64,000 bases of DNA from Mangrovivirga cuniculi (GTDB lineage: Bacteria > Bacteroidota > Bacteroidia > Cytophagales > Cyclobacteriaceae): positions 1,986,001 to 2,050,000 of the forward strand of contig NZ_CP028923.1 in the NCBI RefSeq assembly GCF_005166025.1, written 5' to 3'. The notes below the pieces were generated by a model. It searched no databases. It saw only the letters and a list, made by a program, of their open reading frames with translations, and was not told where the DNA came from. The position numbers and the translations under genes were made by a program. Below are positions 40,292 to 49,647 of the stretch, piece after piece (the first letter of the stretch is position 1; the number at the start of each line of letters is the position of its first letter).

Positions 40292-40630
40292 TTAATCCAG
40301 TTTCCTTTTTAGTTCAGTAAGAAATGATCGGATGTCTTTTAACTTTCCGATAACTTCTAACCTGGAAACTACATCCTGGTTGTTATTTTTTAAAGCATCT
40401 TTTGCTCCCTGTAAAGTATATCCTTTTTCCTTTACGAGATGATAAATCATTTTAATGCTTTCAATGTCTTTTCTGGTGAAAATTCGGTTGCCTTTTTTAT
40501 TTTTTTTTGGCTTGATCACATCAAACTCAGATTCCCAGAATCGGATGAGGGAGGGTGCTACATTGATAATTTCAGCAACTTCTCCGATTGAAAAATATTT
40601 TTTTTCTATTTCTTTTTCCTTATATGGCAC
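40292..40630 (-). CDS. MerR-family transcriptional regulator
   Basis: A 112-residue protein with an N-terminal winged helix-turn-helix (YFSIGEVAEIINVAPSLIRF, then WESEFDVIKPKKN and RIFTRKDIESIKMIYHL). The last about 30 residues are helical. It lacks a ligand-sensing C-terminus and has no metal-binding cysteines. Short MerR proteins of this kind are common in Bacteroidota beside dprA and M23 peptidases. The target is unknown. It lies between dprA and the CapA-like gene, all on the minus strand with short gaps. Confidence 0.9.
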   Translation of the reverse strand: MPYKEKEIEKKYFSIGEVAEIINVAPSLIRFWESEFDVIKPKKNKKGNRIFTRKDIESIKMIYHLVKEKGYTLQGAKDALKNNNQDVVSRLEVIGKLKDIRSFLTELKRKLD

Positions 40631-40657
40631 TATCTGATGATCTTTTTATCCGGTTTT

Positions 40658-41839
40658 CTAAAATCCAAAATAAGTAATTTTTCCTGAATCATCAATGAAT
40701 ATTTTTGATTCGGGAAAATCTTCTGCAGTTAATTGTTGTAACCGTCTGATTACTCGTTTATCAGGATCAACTTTAGGAATTCCTCTTCCTTCCTGAATTA
40801 TTGGAACAATATCACCAAATAAAAACTCTCCGTTTCTTGTTGTATAAACTTTTACTAAAGGCGCAATACCATTTACACCTCTGAGGTTAAAGCGATTGTA
40901 CGTGGCAAAGTTACCTAATGAATAAGAAATAAATCGGTTGTTGTAAACTTCCATCGCTCTTGTAACATGTGGGCCATGGCCAAAAACGATATCAGCACCA
41001 TTGTCGATTACCCAATGAGAGAACTTATATACGTTACCTCTGTTTTCACCATAGAATGTCTCAGTTTCTCTCGTTACATGTTCATGTTTTGATCCTTCAG
41101 CTCCACCGTGGAAACTTACAATGACTATATCATTCAGGCTATCGAGGTGTTGTATTATTCTTGCAGCAGCTTCGTAATCAGTAATGCTCTGCGTAGCCGT
41201 ATTTGGAGCAAAGGCAGCAAAGCCATATTTGATGCCTTCTTTTTCAAACATAGTGTATGGTTTTACAGACTGCCCTGCGTGTTGTATCCCATGTTGGTCG
41301 AGAGTCTTCATGGTGGTCAGGCGACCGGTATTGCCGAAGTCACCTGCATGGTTGTTAGCCGTACTCATTACATCTATACCTGCATCGACGAAGTGCTGGG
41401 CATAGTATTCCGGGGATCTGAATAAATAACAAATGCTCGGGTCTTTGCAATATTTAGGTTCACCACCATCATCGAGTAGTACACCTTCTAAGTTCCCGAA
41501 TGTTATATCAGCATCTTTTAAATACTCCTTTACATGAGCCAATTGATATTTTCCGCTATCAGAAGGTAGGTATTCGGGTTCAGGGAAATTAGTGCCGATC
41601 ATAATGTCCCCGACTCCAATAATGCTTATCGTATCAAGTAAAATATTGATTTCATGAGCTGCATATTGTGCTTTTATCAGAGCATCGTTATTGTTTAATG
41701 CAAGATTTCCTAATAAAACAGGAGTTTCACTCAAGTCTTTCTTTACCAATGGAGCAGGAGGGGTTATTCGCTTGGTTCCTGCACAAGATGATAACAAAAC
41801 AATAAGAACTGTAAAAATTGACAAAAGCTGGTTTCTCAT
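40658..41839 (-). CDS. CapA family lipoprotein (poly-gamma-glutamate synthesis-like)
   Basis: A 393-residue lipoprotein (lipobox VLLSSC). The body is the CapA metallophosphoesterase-like fold: IGVGDIMIGTNFPEP, ADITFGNLEGVL, MSTANNHAGDFGNTG, VIVSFHGGAEGSKHE and DIVFGHGPHVTRAMEV. Conserved Asp, Asn and His residues suit a two-metal site. CapA homologues affect capsule or polyglutamate anchoring in Bacillus; in Bacteroidota the substrate is unknown. It lies upstream of the MerR gene on the same strand and has a terminator just before it. Confidence 0.9.
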   Translation of the reverse strand: MRNQLLSIFTVLIVLLSSCAGTKRITPPAPLVKKDLSETPVLLGNLALNNNDALIKAQYAAHEINILLDTISIIGVGDIMIGTNFPEPEYLPSDSGKYQLAHVKEYLKDADITFGNLEGVLLDDGGEPKYCKDPSICYLFRSPEYYAQHFVDAGIDVMSTANNHAGDFGNTGRLTTMKTLDQHGIQHAGQSVKPYTMFEKEGIKYGFAAFAPNTATQSITDYEAAARIIQHLDSLNDIVIVSFHGGAEGSKHEHVTRETETFYGENRGNVYKFSHWVIDNGADIVFGHGPHVTRAMEVYNNRFISYSLGNFATYNRFNLRGVNGIAPLVKVYTTRNGEFLFGDIVPIIQEGRGIPKVDPDKRVIRRLQQLTAEDFPESKIFIDDSGKITYFGF

Positions 41840-41864
41840 AATTTGAAGCTGAATAAGTTTAAAA

Positions 41865-41897
41865 AAAGCAACACATTAAATGAAGGTGTGTTGCTTT
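41865..41897 (-). terminator. Terminator of the M23 peptidase gene
   Basis: AAAGCAACACA (41865-41875) pairs with TGTGTTGCTTT (41887-41897) around an 11-base loop, with a T-run on the minus strand. It lies between the M23 gene stop and the CapA gene start. Confidence 0.82.
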
Positions 41898-41920
41898 AAA
41901 ATATTGTATATGACTATCTA

Positions 41921-42898
41921 TTACCCAAGAGATTGGTTTTCGATAGACGCAAGATCAAGTAATTTTTGATATTCTTCGTCGGTTACATCCATGATCATAT
42001 ATAAGATCGGATCGACTTTTTTACCATCTTTCATGATTTCGTAGTGACAATGTGGAGCAGTAGATCCACCGGTATTACCAACTTTTCCGATAGTTTCACC
42101 TCTGCTTACCTTTTGTCCAACTCTCACAGATATAGTCTGCATATGAGCATACCGGGTTTTAAATCCGTATCCATGATCGATTTCTACATAATTACCGTAA
42201 CCAGTTCTTTTATTAGATCGGACAACTCTGGATATTTTACCATCTCCTGTAGAATATATTGGCGTTCCTCTTGGTGCTGAGAAATCGATACCCCAGTGCA
42301 TTTTACGTACTTTGTAAATAGGATGCATTCTCAAACCATAACCCGAAGCCAGTCTGGTTAACTCTTTGTTACGAATAGGCTGAATTGCCGGAATGCTGGC
42401 CAGCATTTTATTTTTATTTTCTGCCAGTTCCTCAATTTCATCAAAAGAAAGAGACTGAGCATACATTTCCTTATTAAGCTTATCGATCTTTTTCCTAGTG
42501 TCAGTAAGAACTTCCGGCAGATCTAGTTCTCTGTATTTTTTATATCGATCGGCACCGCCCATTCCCATTTCCCGAACCGAAGATGGTAGAGGATCAGCTT
42601 CCATGATTTGCCTGTAAATTCTTTCATCTCGCTGCTGAAGATAAGCTACGTAATCTCTCTGCAGGCTTATTTCTCTTTGCCAATTGTTAAGAGAATCACG
42701 CAGAGCACGGTTTTCCTGTTTTAATATTTGCTCCTTAGGAGAGTCAAAAATAAAAAAGTATGCTAATACGAGCCCGAAAGCGATCAATACTGAAACGAAC
42801 ATGAAACCCATAAAATTCAGCACCACATCCCAAGTTGACACTTTCACACGCTCGTACTTACAGGTTTCTGTGTCGTAATAATATTTTATTCTAGCCAT
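41921..42898 (-). CDS. M23-family (LytM) murein endopeptidase, membrane-anchored
   Basis: A 325-residue protein. One TM helix at about residues 30-50 (FMFVSVLIAFGLVLAYFF) is followed by a coiled coil to about 180. The C-terminal LytM domain has zinc ligands in HWGIDF and HCHYE and the extended PHCHYEIMKDGKKVDP. It cleaves peptidoglycan cross-links or acts as a regulator of cell wall turnover; all catalytic residues appear present. It is divergent from alaS and has a strong terminator downstream. Confidence 0.93.
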   Translation of the reverse strand: MARIKYYYDTETCKYERVKVSTWDVVLNFMGFMFVSVLIAFGLVLAYFFIFDSPKEQILKQENRALRDSLNNWQREISLQRDYVAYLQQRDERIYRQIMEADPLPSSVREMGMGGADRYKKYRELDLPEVLTDTRKKIDKLNKEMYAQSLSFDEIEELAENKNKMLASIPAIQPIRNKELTRLASGYGLRMHPIYKVRKMHWGIDFSAPRGTPIYSTGDGKISRVVRSNKRTGYGNYVEIDHGYGFKTRYAHMQTISVRVGQKVSRGETIGKVGNTGGSTAPHCHYEIMKDGKKVDPILYMIMDVTDEEYQKLLDLASIENQSLG

Positions 42899-42931
42899 TT
42901 GTCGTATACAATTTTAAAACTTGTATTTTTG
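42899..42931 (+). promoter_or_regulatory. Bacteroidota-type promoter for alaS
   Basis: TATTTTTG (42924-42931) matches TAnnTTTG. TTG (42899-42901) lies 22 bp upstream, within the usual 17-23 bp. The alaS start is about 145 bases downstream, so the leader would be long, and a nearer promoter cannot be excluded. Confidence 0.4.
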
Positions 42932-43074
42932 CCCGACATGTTAAATAATGATTAACAGAATCGTTGGTCAATTAACAGTAACGGCAAATATCGGTAAAAA
43001 ATAATTAAATATTAAATTAGATTTTTGCCAAAAGTCATTATATGTACGATTTTAAGAAAAATTAAAGGTTATTC

Positions 43075-45699
43075 ATGAATTCCGCAGAAATAAGGCAGCA
43101 ATTTTTAAATTTTTTCGAGGGAAAGCAGCATAAAATAGTTCCTTCTGCACCAATGGTAGTAAAAAATGACCCTACCTTGATGTTTACTAACGCGGGGATG
43201 AACCAGTTCAAAGATTATTTTCTGGGGAATACAGATCCACAGGATAAACGTGTTGCAGACACTCAAAAGTGTTTAAGAGTATCAGGAAAGCACAATGACC
43301 TGGAAGAAGTAGGGATGGATACTTACCACCATACCATGTTCGAAATGCTGGGTAACTGGTCTTTTGGAGATTATTTCAAAAAAGAGGCTGTGGCATGGGC
43401 TTGGGAACTGCTGACGGAAGTATATAAATTGCCGAAGGACAGACTCTATGTAACGGTTTTCGGTGGAGATAAAGAAGATAACCTTGATTTTGATAAAGAA
43501 GCATTCGACCATTGGAAGGAATGGATAAGTGAAGACAGGATTTTATCTGCTGGTAAAAAAGATAACTTCTGGGAAATGGGAGAAACCGGGCCTTGCGGAC
43601 CATGTTCTGAAATTCATATTGACCTTCGGTCTGATGATGAGAGAAAACAAAAGGATGGTAAGGGACTAGTTAATGAAGACCATCCTCTGGTAGTTGAAAT
43701 CTGGAATCTTGTTTTCATGGAATTCAACAGAAAAGCTGATGGATCTCTGGTTGACCTTCCGAATAAACATATTGATACAGGAATGGGATTTGAAAGACTT
43801 TGTATGGCGATCCAGAACAAAGCTTCAAATTATGATACTGATGTTTTCATGCCGCTTATTAACCACCTGGAGAAAAAAGCCGGAGTGAAATACGGGGCTG
43901 ATGAAAAAACTGATATTGCAATCAGAGTTATTGCCGATCATATCAGGGCAATCTCTTTTGCTATTGCTGATGGACAGTTGCCTTCAAATAATAAGGCAGG
44001 ATACGTTATCAGAAGAATCCTGAGAAGAGCTGTTCGATACGGTTATACTTTCCTTAATTTTTCATCTCCATTTCTATTTGAATTGGTTGATGTTCTTGCT
44101 AAGCAATTCAAAGGTGTTTTTTCTGAGCTTGAGCAACAGCAGGCATTCGTTAGTAAAGTGGTGAAAGAAGAGGAAACAAACTTTCTTCGTACTCTTGAAA
44201 ATGGTCTTAAGCGTCTGGAACAAATAACTTCTAATCTTAACAAAGGAGAAGTAATCAGTGGAAAGGCGGTCTTTGAACTTTACGACACCTACGGTTTTCC
44301 TGTTGATTTAACTGCATTGATTGCTCGTGAAAAAGGTTATTCTATAGATGAGCCAGGATTTGAGGCTGAAATGAAGATCCAGAAGGACAGGTCCAGACAA
44401 GCTGCAGTACAGGAAAAAGGTGACTGGATGGTAGTTGAAGAAGGGGAAGAAGTAACTTTTACCGGTTATGAAGAACTCGAAACTAACTCAAGATTATTAA
44501 GATACAGAGAAGTAAAAGATAAAAAGAACACTATTTATCAGCTGGTATTTGAAAAGACTCCTTTTTATGCTGAGTCAGGTGGACAGGTGGGAGATAAAGG
44601 CATAGCAATTGGTGCAGATGAAAAGATTCCAATTTTCGATACTAAGAAAGAAAATGAACTGATCATACACTTTTCTAAAAAGCTTCCTGAAAACCTGAAT
44701 GCAGAATTTACACTAAAAGTGGACAGGGAGAAGCGAGTGAAGACAATGAACAATCATTCTGCAACCCATTTACTTCATGCTGCACTGAGAAAAGTACTGG
44801 GAGATCATGTTCAGCAACGTGGATCATTAGTTTCTCCTGAAGTATTGCGATTTGACTTTTCCCATTTCCAAAAAGTTACTGAGGAAGAAATCAGAGAGAT
44901 AGAGAAAATAGTCAATGATAAAATCAGGGCTAATATTGAACTAAGCGAAAAACGTAACGTACCGATAGAAGAAGCTAAAGAGGCAGGTGCAATGGCTCTT
45001 TTTGGTGAGAAATACGGTGATTTTGTCAGGGTCATAACTTTTGACAAAGATTATTCGGTAGAGCTTTGTGGTGGAACTCACGTTCCGTTTACCGGGCAGA
45101 TCGGAATTTTTAAAATCATATCAGAAGGGTCTGTTGCTGCTGGAGTGAGAAGGATTGAAGCAATAACTGGCTCTGCAGCCCAGGAATATATAGAAAAGGA
45201 ACTCCAGCTTTTAAATGAAGTCAGGGAGTTACTTAAAAATCCTAAGAATCTCGTTCAGGGATTGACCAATGTTATCGAAGAAAAGAATAAGCTTTCAAAA
45301 GCGGTTGAAGAAGCAAATAAAGAGAAAGCACAGATTGTAAAAAAACAACTTTTCGAAAAGATCGAAGATAGAAATGGGACGAAAATCCTTGCTGAAAAGG
45401 TTTCGCTGCCAGATGCTGACTCTTTAAAGAATCTTGCATTTCAGCTTAAGAACGAACATGGTCCGATCATAGCAGTGATCGCAGCAGATATTTCTGGTAA
45501 ACCACAGATCGCAGTTGTGATTAGTGAGGAACTCACCAATGATGAAAGAAATGCCGGACAGTGGGTTCGTCAATTAGCTCAAAATATTAAAGGCGGAGGA
45601 GGTGGACAGCCATTTTTTGCTACAGCCGGTGGAAAAGATGTCAATGGGTTGGATAATGCTGTTACCGAAGCCAAAAAACTGATTCAGGAAAAAATATAA
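43075..45699 (+). CDS. alaS: Alanyl-tRNA synthetase
   Basis: An 874-residue class II synthetase. The N-terminus has RQQFLNFFEGKQHKIVPSAP and MFTNAGMNQFKDYFLG. The catalytic core has MFEMLGNWSFGDYFKKEA and GPCGPCSEIHIDLR. The editing domain has HSATHLLHAALRKVLG and the zinc motif ELCGGTHV. The C-terminal DHHA1-type region carries KGGGGGQPFFATAGG. All parts are present at normal length. It is 5 bases upstream of gatB, so the two are co-transcribed. Confidence 0.97.
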   Translation: MNSAEIRQQFLNFFEGKQHKIVPSAPMVVKNDPTLMFTNAGMNQFKDYFLGNTDPQDKRVADTQKCLRVSGKHNDLEEVGMDTYHHTMFEMLGNWSFGDYFKKEAVAWAWELLTEVYKLPKDRLYVTVFGGDKEDNLDFDKEAFDHWKEWISEDRILSAGKKDNFWEMGETGPCGPCSEIHIDLRSDDERKQKDGKGLVNEDHPLVVEIWNLVFMEFNRKADGSLVDLPNKHIDTGMGFERLCMAIQNKASNYDTDVFMPLINHLEKKAGVKYGADEKTDIAIRVIADHIRAISFAIADGQLPSNNKAGYVIRRILRRAVRYGYTFLNFSSPFLFELVDVLAKQFKGVFSELEQQQAFVSKVVKEEETNFLRTLENGLKRLEQITSNLNKGEVISGKAVFELYDTYGFPVDLTALIAREKGYSIDEPGFEAEMKIQKDRSRQAAVQEKGDWMVVEEGEEVTFTGYEELETNSRLLRYREVKDKKNTIYQLVFEKTPFYAESGGQVGDKGIAIGADEKIPIFDTKKENELIIHFSKKLPENLNAEFTLKVDREKRVKTMNNHSATHLLHAALRKVLGDHVQQRGSLVSPEVLRFDFSHFQKVTEEEIREIEKIVNDKIRANIELSEKRNVPIEEAKEAGAMALFGEKYGDFVRVITFDKDYSVELCGGTHVPFTGQIGIFKIISEGSVAAGVRRIEAITGSAAQEYIEKELQLLNEVRELLKNPKNLVQGLTNVIEEKNKLSKAVEEANKEKAQIVKKQLFEKIEDRNGTKILAEKVSLPDADSLKNLAFQLKNEHGPIIAVIAADISGKPQIAVVISEELTNDERNAGQWVRQLAQNIKGGGGGQPFFATAGGKDVNGLDNAVTEAKKLIQEKI

Positions 45700-45704
45700 T
45701 TTTT

Positions 45705-47153
45705 ATGGAGATTTCCGGACAACAATATGAGCCTGTGATCGGACTTGAGGTCCATGTTCAGTTGAACACAAAAAGTAAAATATTTTGTGAAGATCCGGTG
45801 AAGTACGGAGCAGATCCAAATACATTAGTAAGCCCCGTTTCCCTGGCACATCCCGGAACTTTACCGGTGGTGAACAGGGCTGTTTTAGGCAAAGCCGTAA
45901 AGCTAGGTATGGCATTAGACTGCAAGATTGCTAAACGGATGTATTTCGATAGAAAAAACTATTTTTATCCTGATTCTCCAAAAGGGTATCAGCTAACCCA
46001 GGACAGGACTCCTATTTGTAAAGGAGGGGGAGTGAATATAAAGACCGAATCCGGAGATAAATTTGTTTCGCTCGATAAAATTCACATGGAAGAAGACGCC
46101 GGGAAATCAATTCACGTTGAGGGAGAAGATTTCTCTAAAATTGACCTTAACAGAGCCGGAACCCCTTTATTGGAGGTCGTAACTGATCCATGTATGGCTA
46201 CTCCAGCAGAAGTAGCCTTGTTTTTAAACTACTTACGAAGACTGGTTCGATGGCTGGATATCTCGGATGCTAATATGGAAGAAGGTTCTTTGCGTTGTGA
46301 TGCCAATGTTTCGATTAAACCGATTGGGTCTGAAAAGCTCGGAAACAAGGTCGAGATCAAAAACATGAATTCTGTCAGAAATGTCCAGAAAGCAATCAAT
46401 GCGGAACTAAAAAGGCAGGCAGAATTAGTTCGTTCAGGCGAAACTATCATTTCTGAAACAAGATTATACGATCTTGAAAAGAATCAGACGCGATCTATGC
46501 GAACTAAAGAAGCATTAAATGATTATCGGTATTTTCCAGATCCCGACCTTTCTGAAATTGAACTCTCTCAGGATTTTCTCAATGAGATAAAAACAGCAAT
46601 GCCCGAGTTGCCTGAGCAGAGAGAGCAAAGGTTTATAAATGATTTTGGTATTGAGCAGGAAAAAGCCCGGATAATATGTGAAGAAATATCTCAAGCTGAA
46701 TTTTTCGAATCCTTGTTAAAAGCTGGCACAGAACCAAAAGTTGCCTCTAATTGGTTTGTAGGGCCAGTTAAAGGATTTATAAATCAAAATACCGAAATCA
46801 AGCTTGAAAACATAAACCCAAAAGCTCTTAGCTCGTTAATCGAATTAAGTACCTCTGGTAAGGTAAATCAGCATATAGCTGTAAGAGAACTTTTGCCAGG
46901 GGTTATTGTAAATGGTGATATGCCTGAGAAACTGGCTGCCGAGAAAGGCTTACTTATAGAATCTAATAAAAATGAATTATTAGATTGGGTCGATGAAGCT
47001 ATTTCTCAAAATCCCGAAAAGGTAAAAGCCTGGAAAAATGGTAAGAAGGGCTTGTCAAAATTTTTTATGGGCGAAGTAATGAAGAAAAGTAAAGGTAAGG
47101 CTGATCCCAGACAAACAATTTCTTTGATAGAAGAACAATTGAAAAATCAATAA
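45705..47153 (+). CDS. gatB: Asp-tRNA(Asn)/Glu-tRNA(Gln) amidotransferase subunit B
   Basis: A 482-residue subunit of GatCAB, which amidates misacylated tRNAs. The N-terminal cradle domain has YEPVIGLEVHVQLNTKSK, YFYPDSPKGYQLTQ and MEEDAGKS; AGTPLLEVVTDP is also present. The C-terminal tail domain has NWFVGPVKGFIN and the ending MGEVMKKSKGKADP. Catalytic-core contacts are all preserved. It lies between alaS and tlpA with gaps of only 5 and 7 bases, suggesting one transcript. gatA and gatC are not in the window. Confidence 0.96.
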   Translation: MEISGQQYEPVIGLEVHVQLNTKSKIFCEDPVKYGADPNTLVSPVSLAHPGTLPVVNRAVLGKAVKLGMALDCKIAKRMYFDRKNYFYPDSPKGYQLTQDRTPICKGGGVNIKTESGDKFVSLDKIHMEEDAGKSIHVEGEDFSKIDLNRAGTPLLEVVTDPCMATPAEVALFLNYLRRLVRWLDISDANMEEGSLRCDANVSIKPIGSEKLGNKVEIKNMNSVRNVQKAINAELKRQAELVRSGETIISETRLYDLEKNQTRSMRTKEALNDYRYFPDPDLSEIELSQDFLNEIKTAMPELPEQREQRFINDFGIEQEKARIICEEISQAEFFESLLKAGTEPKVASNWFVGPVKGFINQNTEIKLENINPKALSSLIELSTSGKVNQHIAVRELLPGVIVNGDMPEKLAAEKGLLIESNKNELLDWVDEAISQNPEKVKAWKNGKKGLSKFFMGEVMKKSKGKADPRQTISLIEEQLKNQ

Positions 47154-47160
47154 ACAACTT

Positions 47161-48300
47161 ATGAAACTATCTAAATTTAGTTTTTTACTAATTTTTTTAT
47201 CAGCACTAATATCTTGTGATGAAAATGGACAGGAAACTGAAAATTCCAGTGGAAATTATTCGGGTTCAGTTCAGGGCGAAATAAATAATGGTACTGATGT
47301 TAACCAAATTACTGTTTCACGACAGGAAAATAACAGGTTTATCGTTATTGATACCCTGGAAGTTGATGAAGATGGTAATTTCGGTGGAACAATAACAGTG
47401 TCTCAGCCTGCTTTTGTGGCATTTAATTTTGGAAATAACGAACAAATTTTTGTCCCATACGATGGAGATGATATAGAAATCACTATTGATATGGAGAATC
47501 CTAAAGAGTCTGTCAAAGTAGAGGGTTCTGATGATTATAACTACTATAATGAGGTGAGCGAAATGGTTAGAGAATTCCAGATGGAAAATCGCGACCTCAT
47601 GCTGGCTTATCAAAAGAATGCGTCTGAGAAAAATATGCAGGAGGCAGATTCCCTGGCTGAAGTTATAAAAGAAAAACAACAGGCCTTTCAGGAGGAATTG
47701 AAAAATAAAATCAACGATATTCTTCCTTCAATTGTCGGCATAGAGGCTGCCAGGTTATTACCGGTAGGAGAAAATGTTGAATTTATGAGAAATTTAGTGG
47801 CTCAATATGAAGAGGCATATCCTGATGCTGATTTTTATATGCCATTTAAAGACCAGGTAAGTAAAGAAGCCAAATTGGCTATTGGAGCTGAGGCCCCGGA
47901 TTTTGCGTTGCCAACCCCGGATGGTGATACAGTTAACTTGAGTGATTTCAGGGGAGAATATGTTTTAGTTGACTTTTGGGCTCAGTGGTGTAAACCATGT
48001 AGAATGGAAAATCCGAATGTTGTCGCTGCCTACGATAAATATAAAGACAGCGGATTTCAGATTCTCGGAGTTTCACTGGACAGGAGCAGAGATAAATGGT
48101 TACAGGCAATCGAGGAAGATAATTTAACCTGGACTCAGGTTTCGGAATTATCAGCGACGCAATCAAAAGTAGCCGATCTGTATAATATTACCGGAATACC
48201 ATTTAGTATTCTTGTAGATCCACAGGGAAAAATCGTAGCTAAGAATCTTCGTGGACAATCTTTACATGATAAGCTTGCAGAGATTTACGATAAAAAATAA
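47161..48300 (+). CDS. TlpA-like thiol-disulfide reductase lipoprotein with DUF4369-like N-terminus
   Basis: A 379-residue lipoprotein (lipobox LISC, Cys at about residue 19). Residues about 35-115 form a beta-rich domain of the DUF4369 type seen in Bacteroidota TlpA proteins, and a helical region follows. The thioredoxin-like domain starts at about residue 245 (GAEAPDFALPTPDGDTVNL) and has the redox motif WCKPC in DFWAQWCKPCRMENP. The cis-Pro is in TGIPFSILVDP. It probably maintains protein thiols in the periplasm. It is 7 bases after gatB and ends at a terminator. Confidence 0.92.
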   Translation: MKLSKFSFLLIFLSALISCDENGQETENSSGNYSGSVQGEINNGTDVNQITVSRQENNRFIVIDTLEVDEDGNFGGTITVSQPAFVAFNFGNNEQIFVPYDGDDIEITIDMENPKESVKVEGSDDYNYYNEVSEMVREFQMENRDLMLAYQKNASEKNMQEADSLAEVIKEKQQAFQEELKNKINDILPSIVGIEAARLLPVGENVEFMRNLVAQYEEAYPDADFYMPFKDQVSKEAKLAIGAEAPDFALPTPDGDTVNLSDFRGEYVLVDFWAQWCKPCRMENPNVVAAYDKYKDSGFQILGVSLDRSRDKWLQAIEEDNLTWTQVSELSATQSKVADLYNITGIPFSILVDPQGKIVAKNLRGQSLHDKLAEIYDKK

Positions 48301-48322
48301 AAAAGAATATAATTTAGATGTG

Positions 48323-48350
48323 AAGGTGGAGTGAAAGCTCCACCTTTTTT
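48323..48350 (+). terminator. Terminator of the alaS-gatB-tlpA unit
   Basis: AAGGTGGAG (48323-48331) pairs with CTCCACCTT (48338-48346) around a 6-base loop, followed by a T-run. Confidence 0.88.
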
Positions 48351-48436
48351 ATTGTCAAAATGGGGGTATTAATATCTGTAAATTAGCAGATGGAATAATA
48401 TTTGTTCTGATTCATTAGAATCAAACTCAATCTACT

Positions 48437-48745
48437 ATGAAATCAGATAAGTACACCAAAATTATTCTTACTGTAATAGCTTTAAACCTGACATTAATTT
48501 CACTGGATAATTTATCAATTTTTGATAAAGCCTATGCAGATGATAGTTCTAATAATCACAATCCCAATAATATAACTCTCCCGCTTAATGAAAATGGGAC
48601 TATCGACGTACGAATTGTTGATAGCGAAGAATTAGATGTAAGCATTACTGATATTAATACCTCTGATAAATTGAAAGTCAGGCTTGAAGAGGTTGACGGT
48701 AGTGCCTTTTTTTTCGCTGATGTTCCGGTTGTTATCCAGGATTAA
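48437..48745 (+). CDS. Small exported hypothetical protein
   Basis: A 102-residue protein with an N-terminal hydrophobic segment (KIILTVIALNLTLISL) and a likely cleavage after AYA. The mature part is acidic and short. It ends in LEEVDGSAFFFADVPVVIQD. Similar short proteins beginning with a K-Y-T-K hydrophobic N-terminus occur in Bacteroidota; I know no function for them. It stands alone between a terminator and the pseudouridine synthase gene. Confidence 0.6.
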   Translation: MKSDKYTKIILTVIALNLTLISLDNLSIFDKAYADDSSNNHNPNNITLPLNENGTIDVRIVDSEELDVSITDINTSDKLKVRLEEVDGSAFFFADVPVVIQD

Positions 48746-48786
48746 ATTATCATTAACTTTGATAAGTAAATATTAGTAAAAATCAT

Positions 48787-49623
48787 ATGGCTGAGATCAT
48801 AGAAGAACATTATGTAGAACATTATAGTCCTCTATTGAGACTTAGTGACTATGTTATTGGTGTTTTTAATGATTTGCCTTCCCGGAAGAGTGTAAAAAAG
48901 GCTATAAAAAATAACCGCGTACTTATTGACAATTCAGTTGCCGGAACCGGTGCCTGGGTTAAAGAGGGAATGAAAATCTCTTTATTAAAAGCTGATGAAG
49001 GTACTTTCAAGGTTTTTGAGCTTGATATTCCTGTTGTCTATGAAGACGATTATTTAGCTGTTGTAAACAAGCCAGGAGGAATACCAACCAGTGGTAATTA
49101 TTTCCGAACACTGGAGAACGCATTACCTTATAATATCAAGAATACGAATAATTATCTACCTAAACCTGTACACAGACTCGATTCTGCTACCTGTGGCCTG
49201 GTGATAGTAGCAAAAAATAAAAGGACTAGAATTGATCTGGGAGAATTATTGAAATCAAGGAAAGTAAAAAAGGTCTATCATGCAGTTGTAACAGGAGAGC
49301 CACCTGAATCTGGCATGATATCAAGTAGGATAGATAATAAACCTGCTGAAACTTTATTTGAAAGAATTTCCAAATCAAAAGACGGCCGCTTTTCATTGAT
49401 ACAATTATCTCCACTCACAGGCCGAACTCACCAACTAAGAATTCATTGTTCAGATATGGGTTTTCCAATAGTAGGGGATAAGCTATACAATGGTTTTGAT
49501 CGGGGAAAAGGTCTGTTTTTATGTGCGAACAGGTTAGAATTTAACCATCCGGTCACTAATGAATTAGTAAATATAAAAATTGATCTTCCGAAGAAATTTA
49601 CAAAGCTATTCTATAGTTGTTAA
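48787..49623 (+). CDS. RluA-family pseudouridine synthase
   Basis: A 278-residue RNA pseudouridine synthase. The catalytic Asp is in VHRLDSATCGLVIVAK (about residue 130). An N-terminal S4-like region (LSDYVIGVFNDLPSRKSVKKAI) precedes it, and GRTHQLRIHCSDMGFPIVGD closes the fold. The family usually has HRLDRDTSG; here SATCG is a mild variant that keeps the Asp. It probably modifies rRNA or tRNA; the position cannot be told. It is followed 24 bases later by the DUF885-like gene. Confidence 0.92.
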   Translation: MAEIIEEHYVEHYSPLLRLSDYVIGVFNDLPSRKSVKKAIKNNRVLIDNSVAGTGAWVKEGMKISLLKADEGTFKVFELDIPVVYEDDYLAVVNKPGGIPTSGNYFRTLENALPYNIKNTNNYLPKPVHRLDSATCGLVIVAKNKRTRIDLGELLKSRKVKKVYHAVVTGEPPESGMISSRIDNKPAETLFERISKSKDGRFSLIQLSPLTGRTHQLRIHCSDMGFPIVGDKLYNGFDRGKGLFLCANRLEFNHPVTNELVNIKIDLPKKFTKLFYSC

Positions 49624-49647
49624 AGCAGAATAATCTATATTTATTAG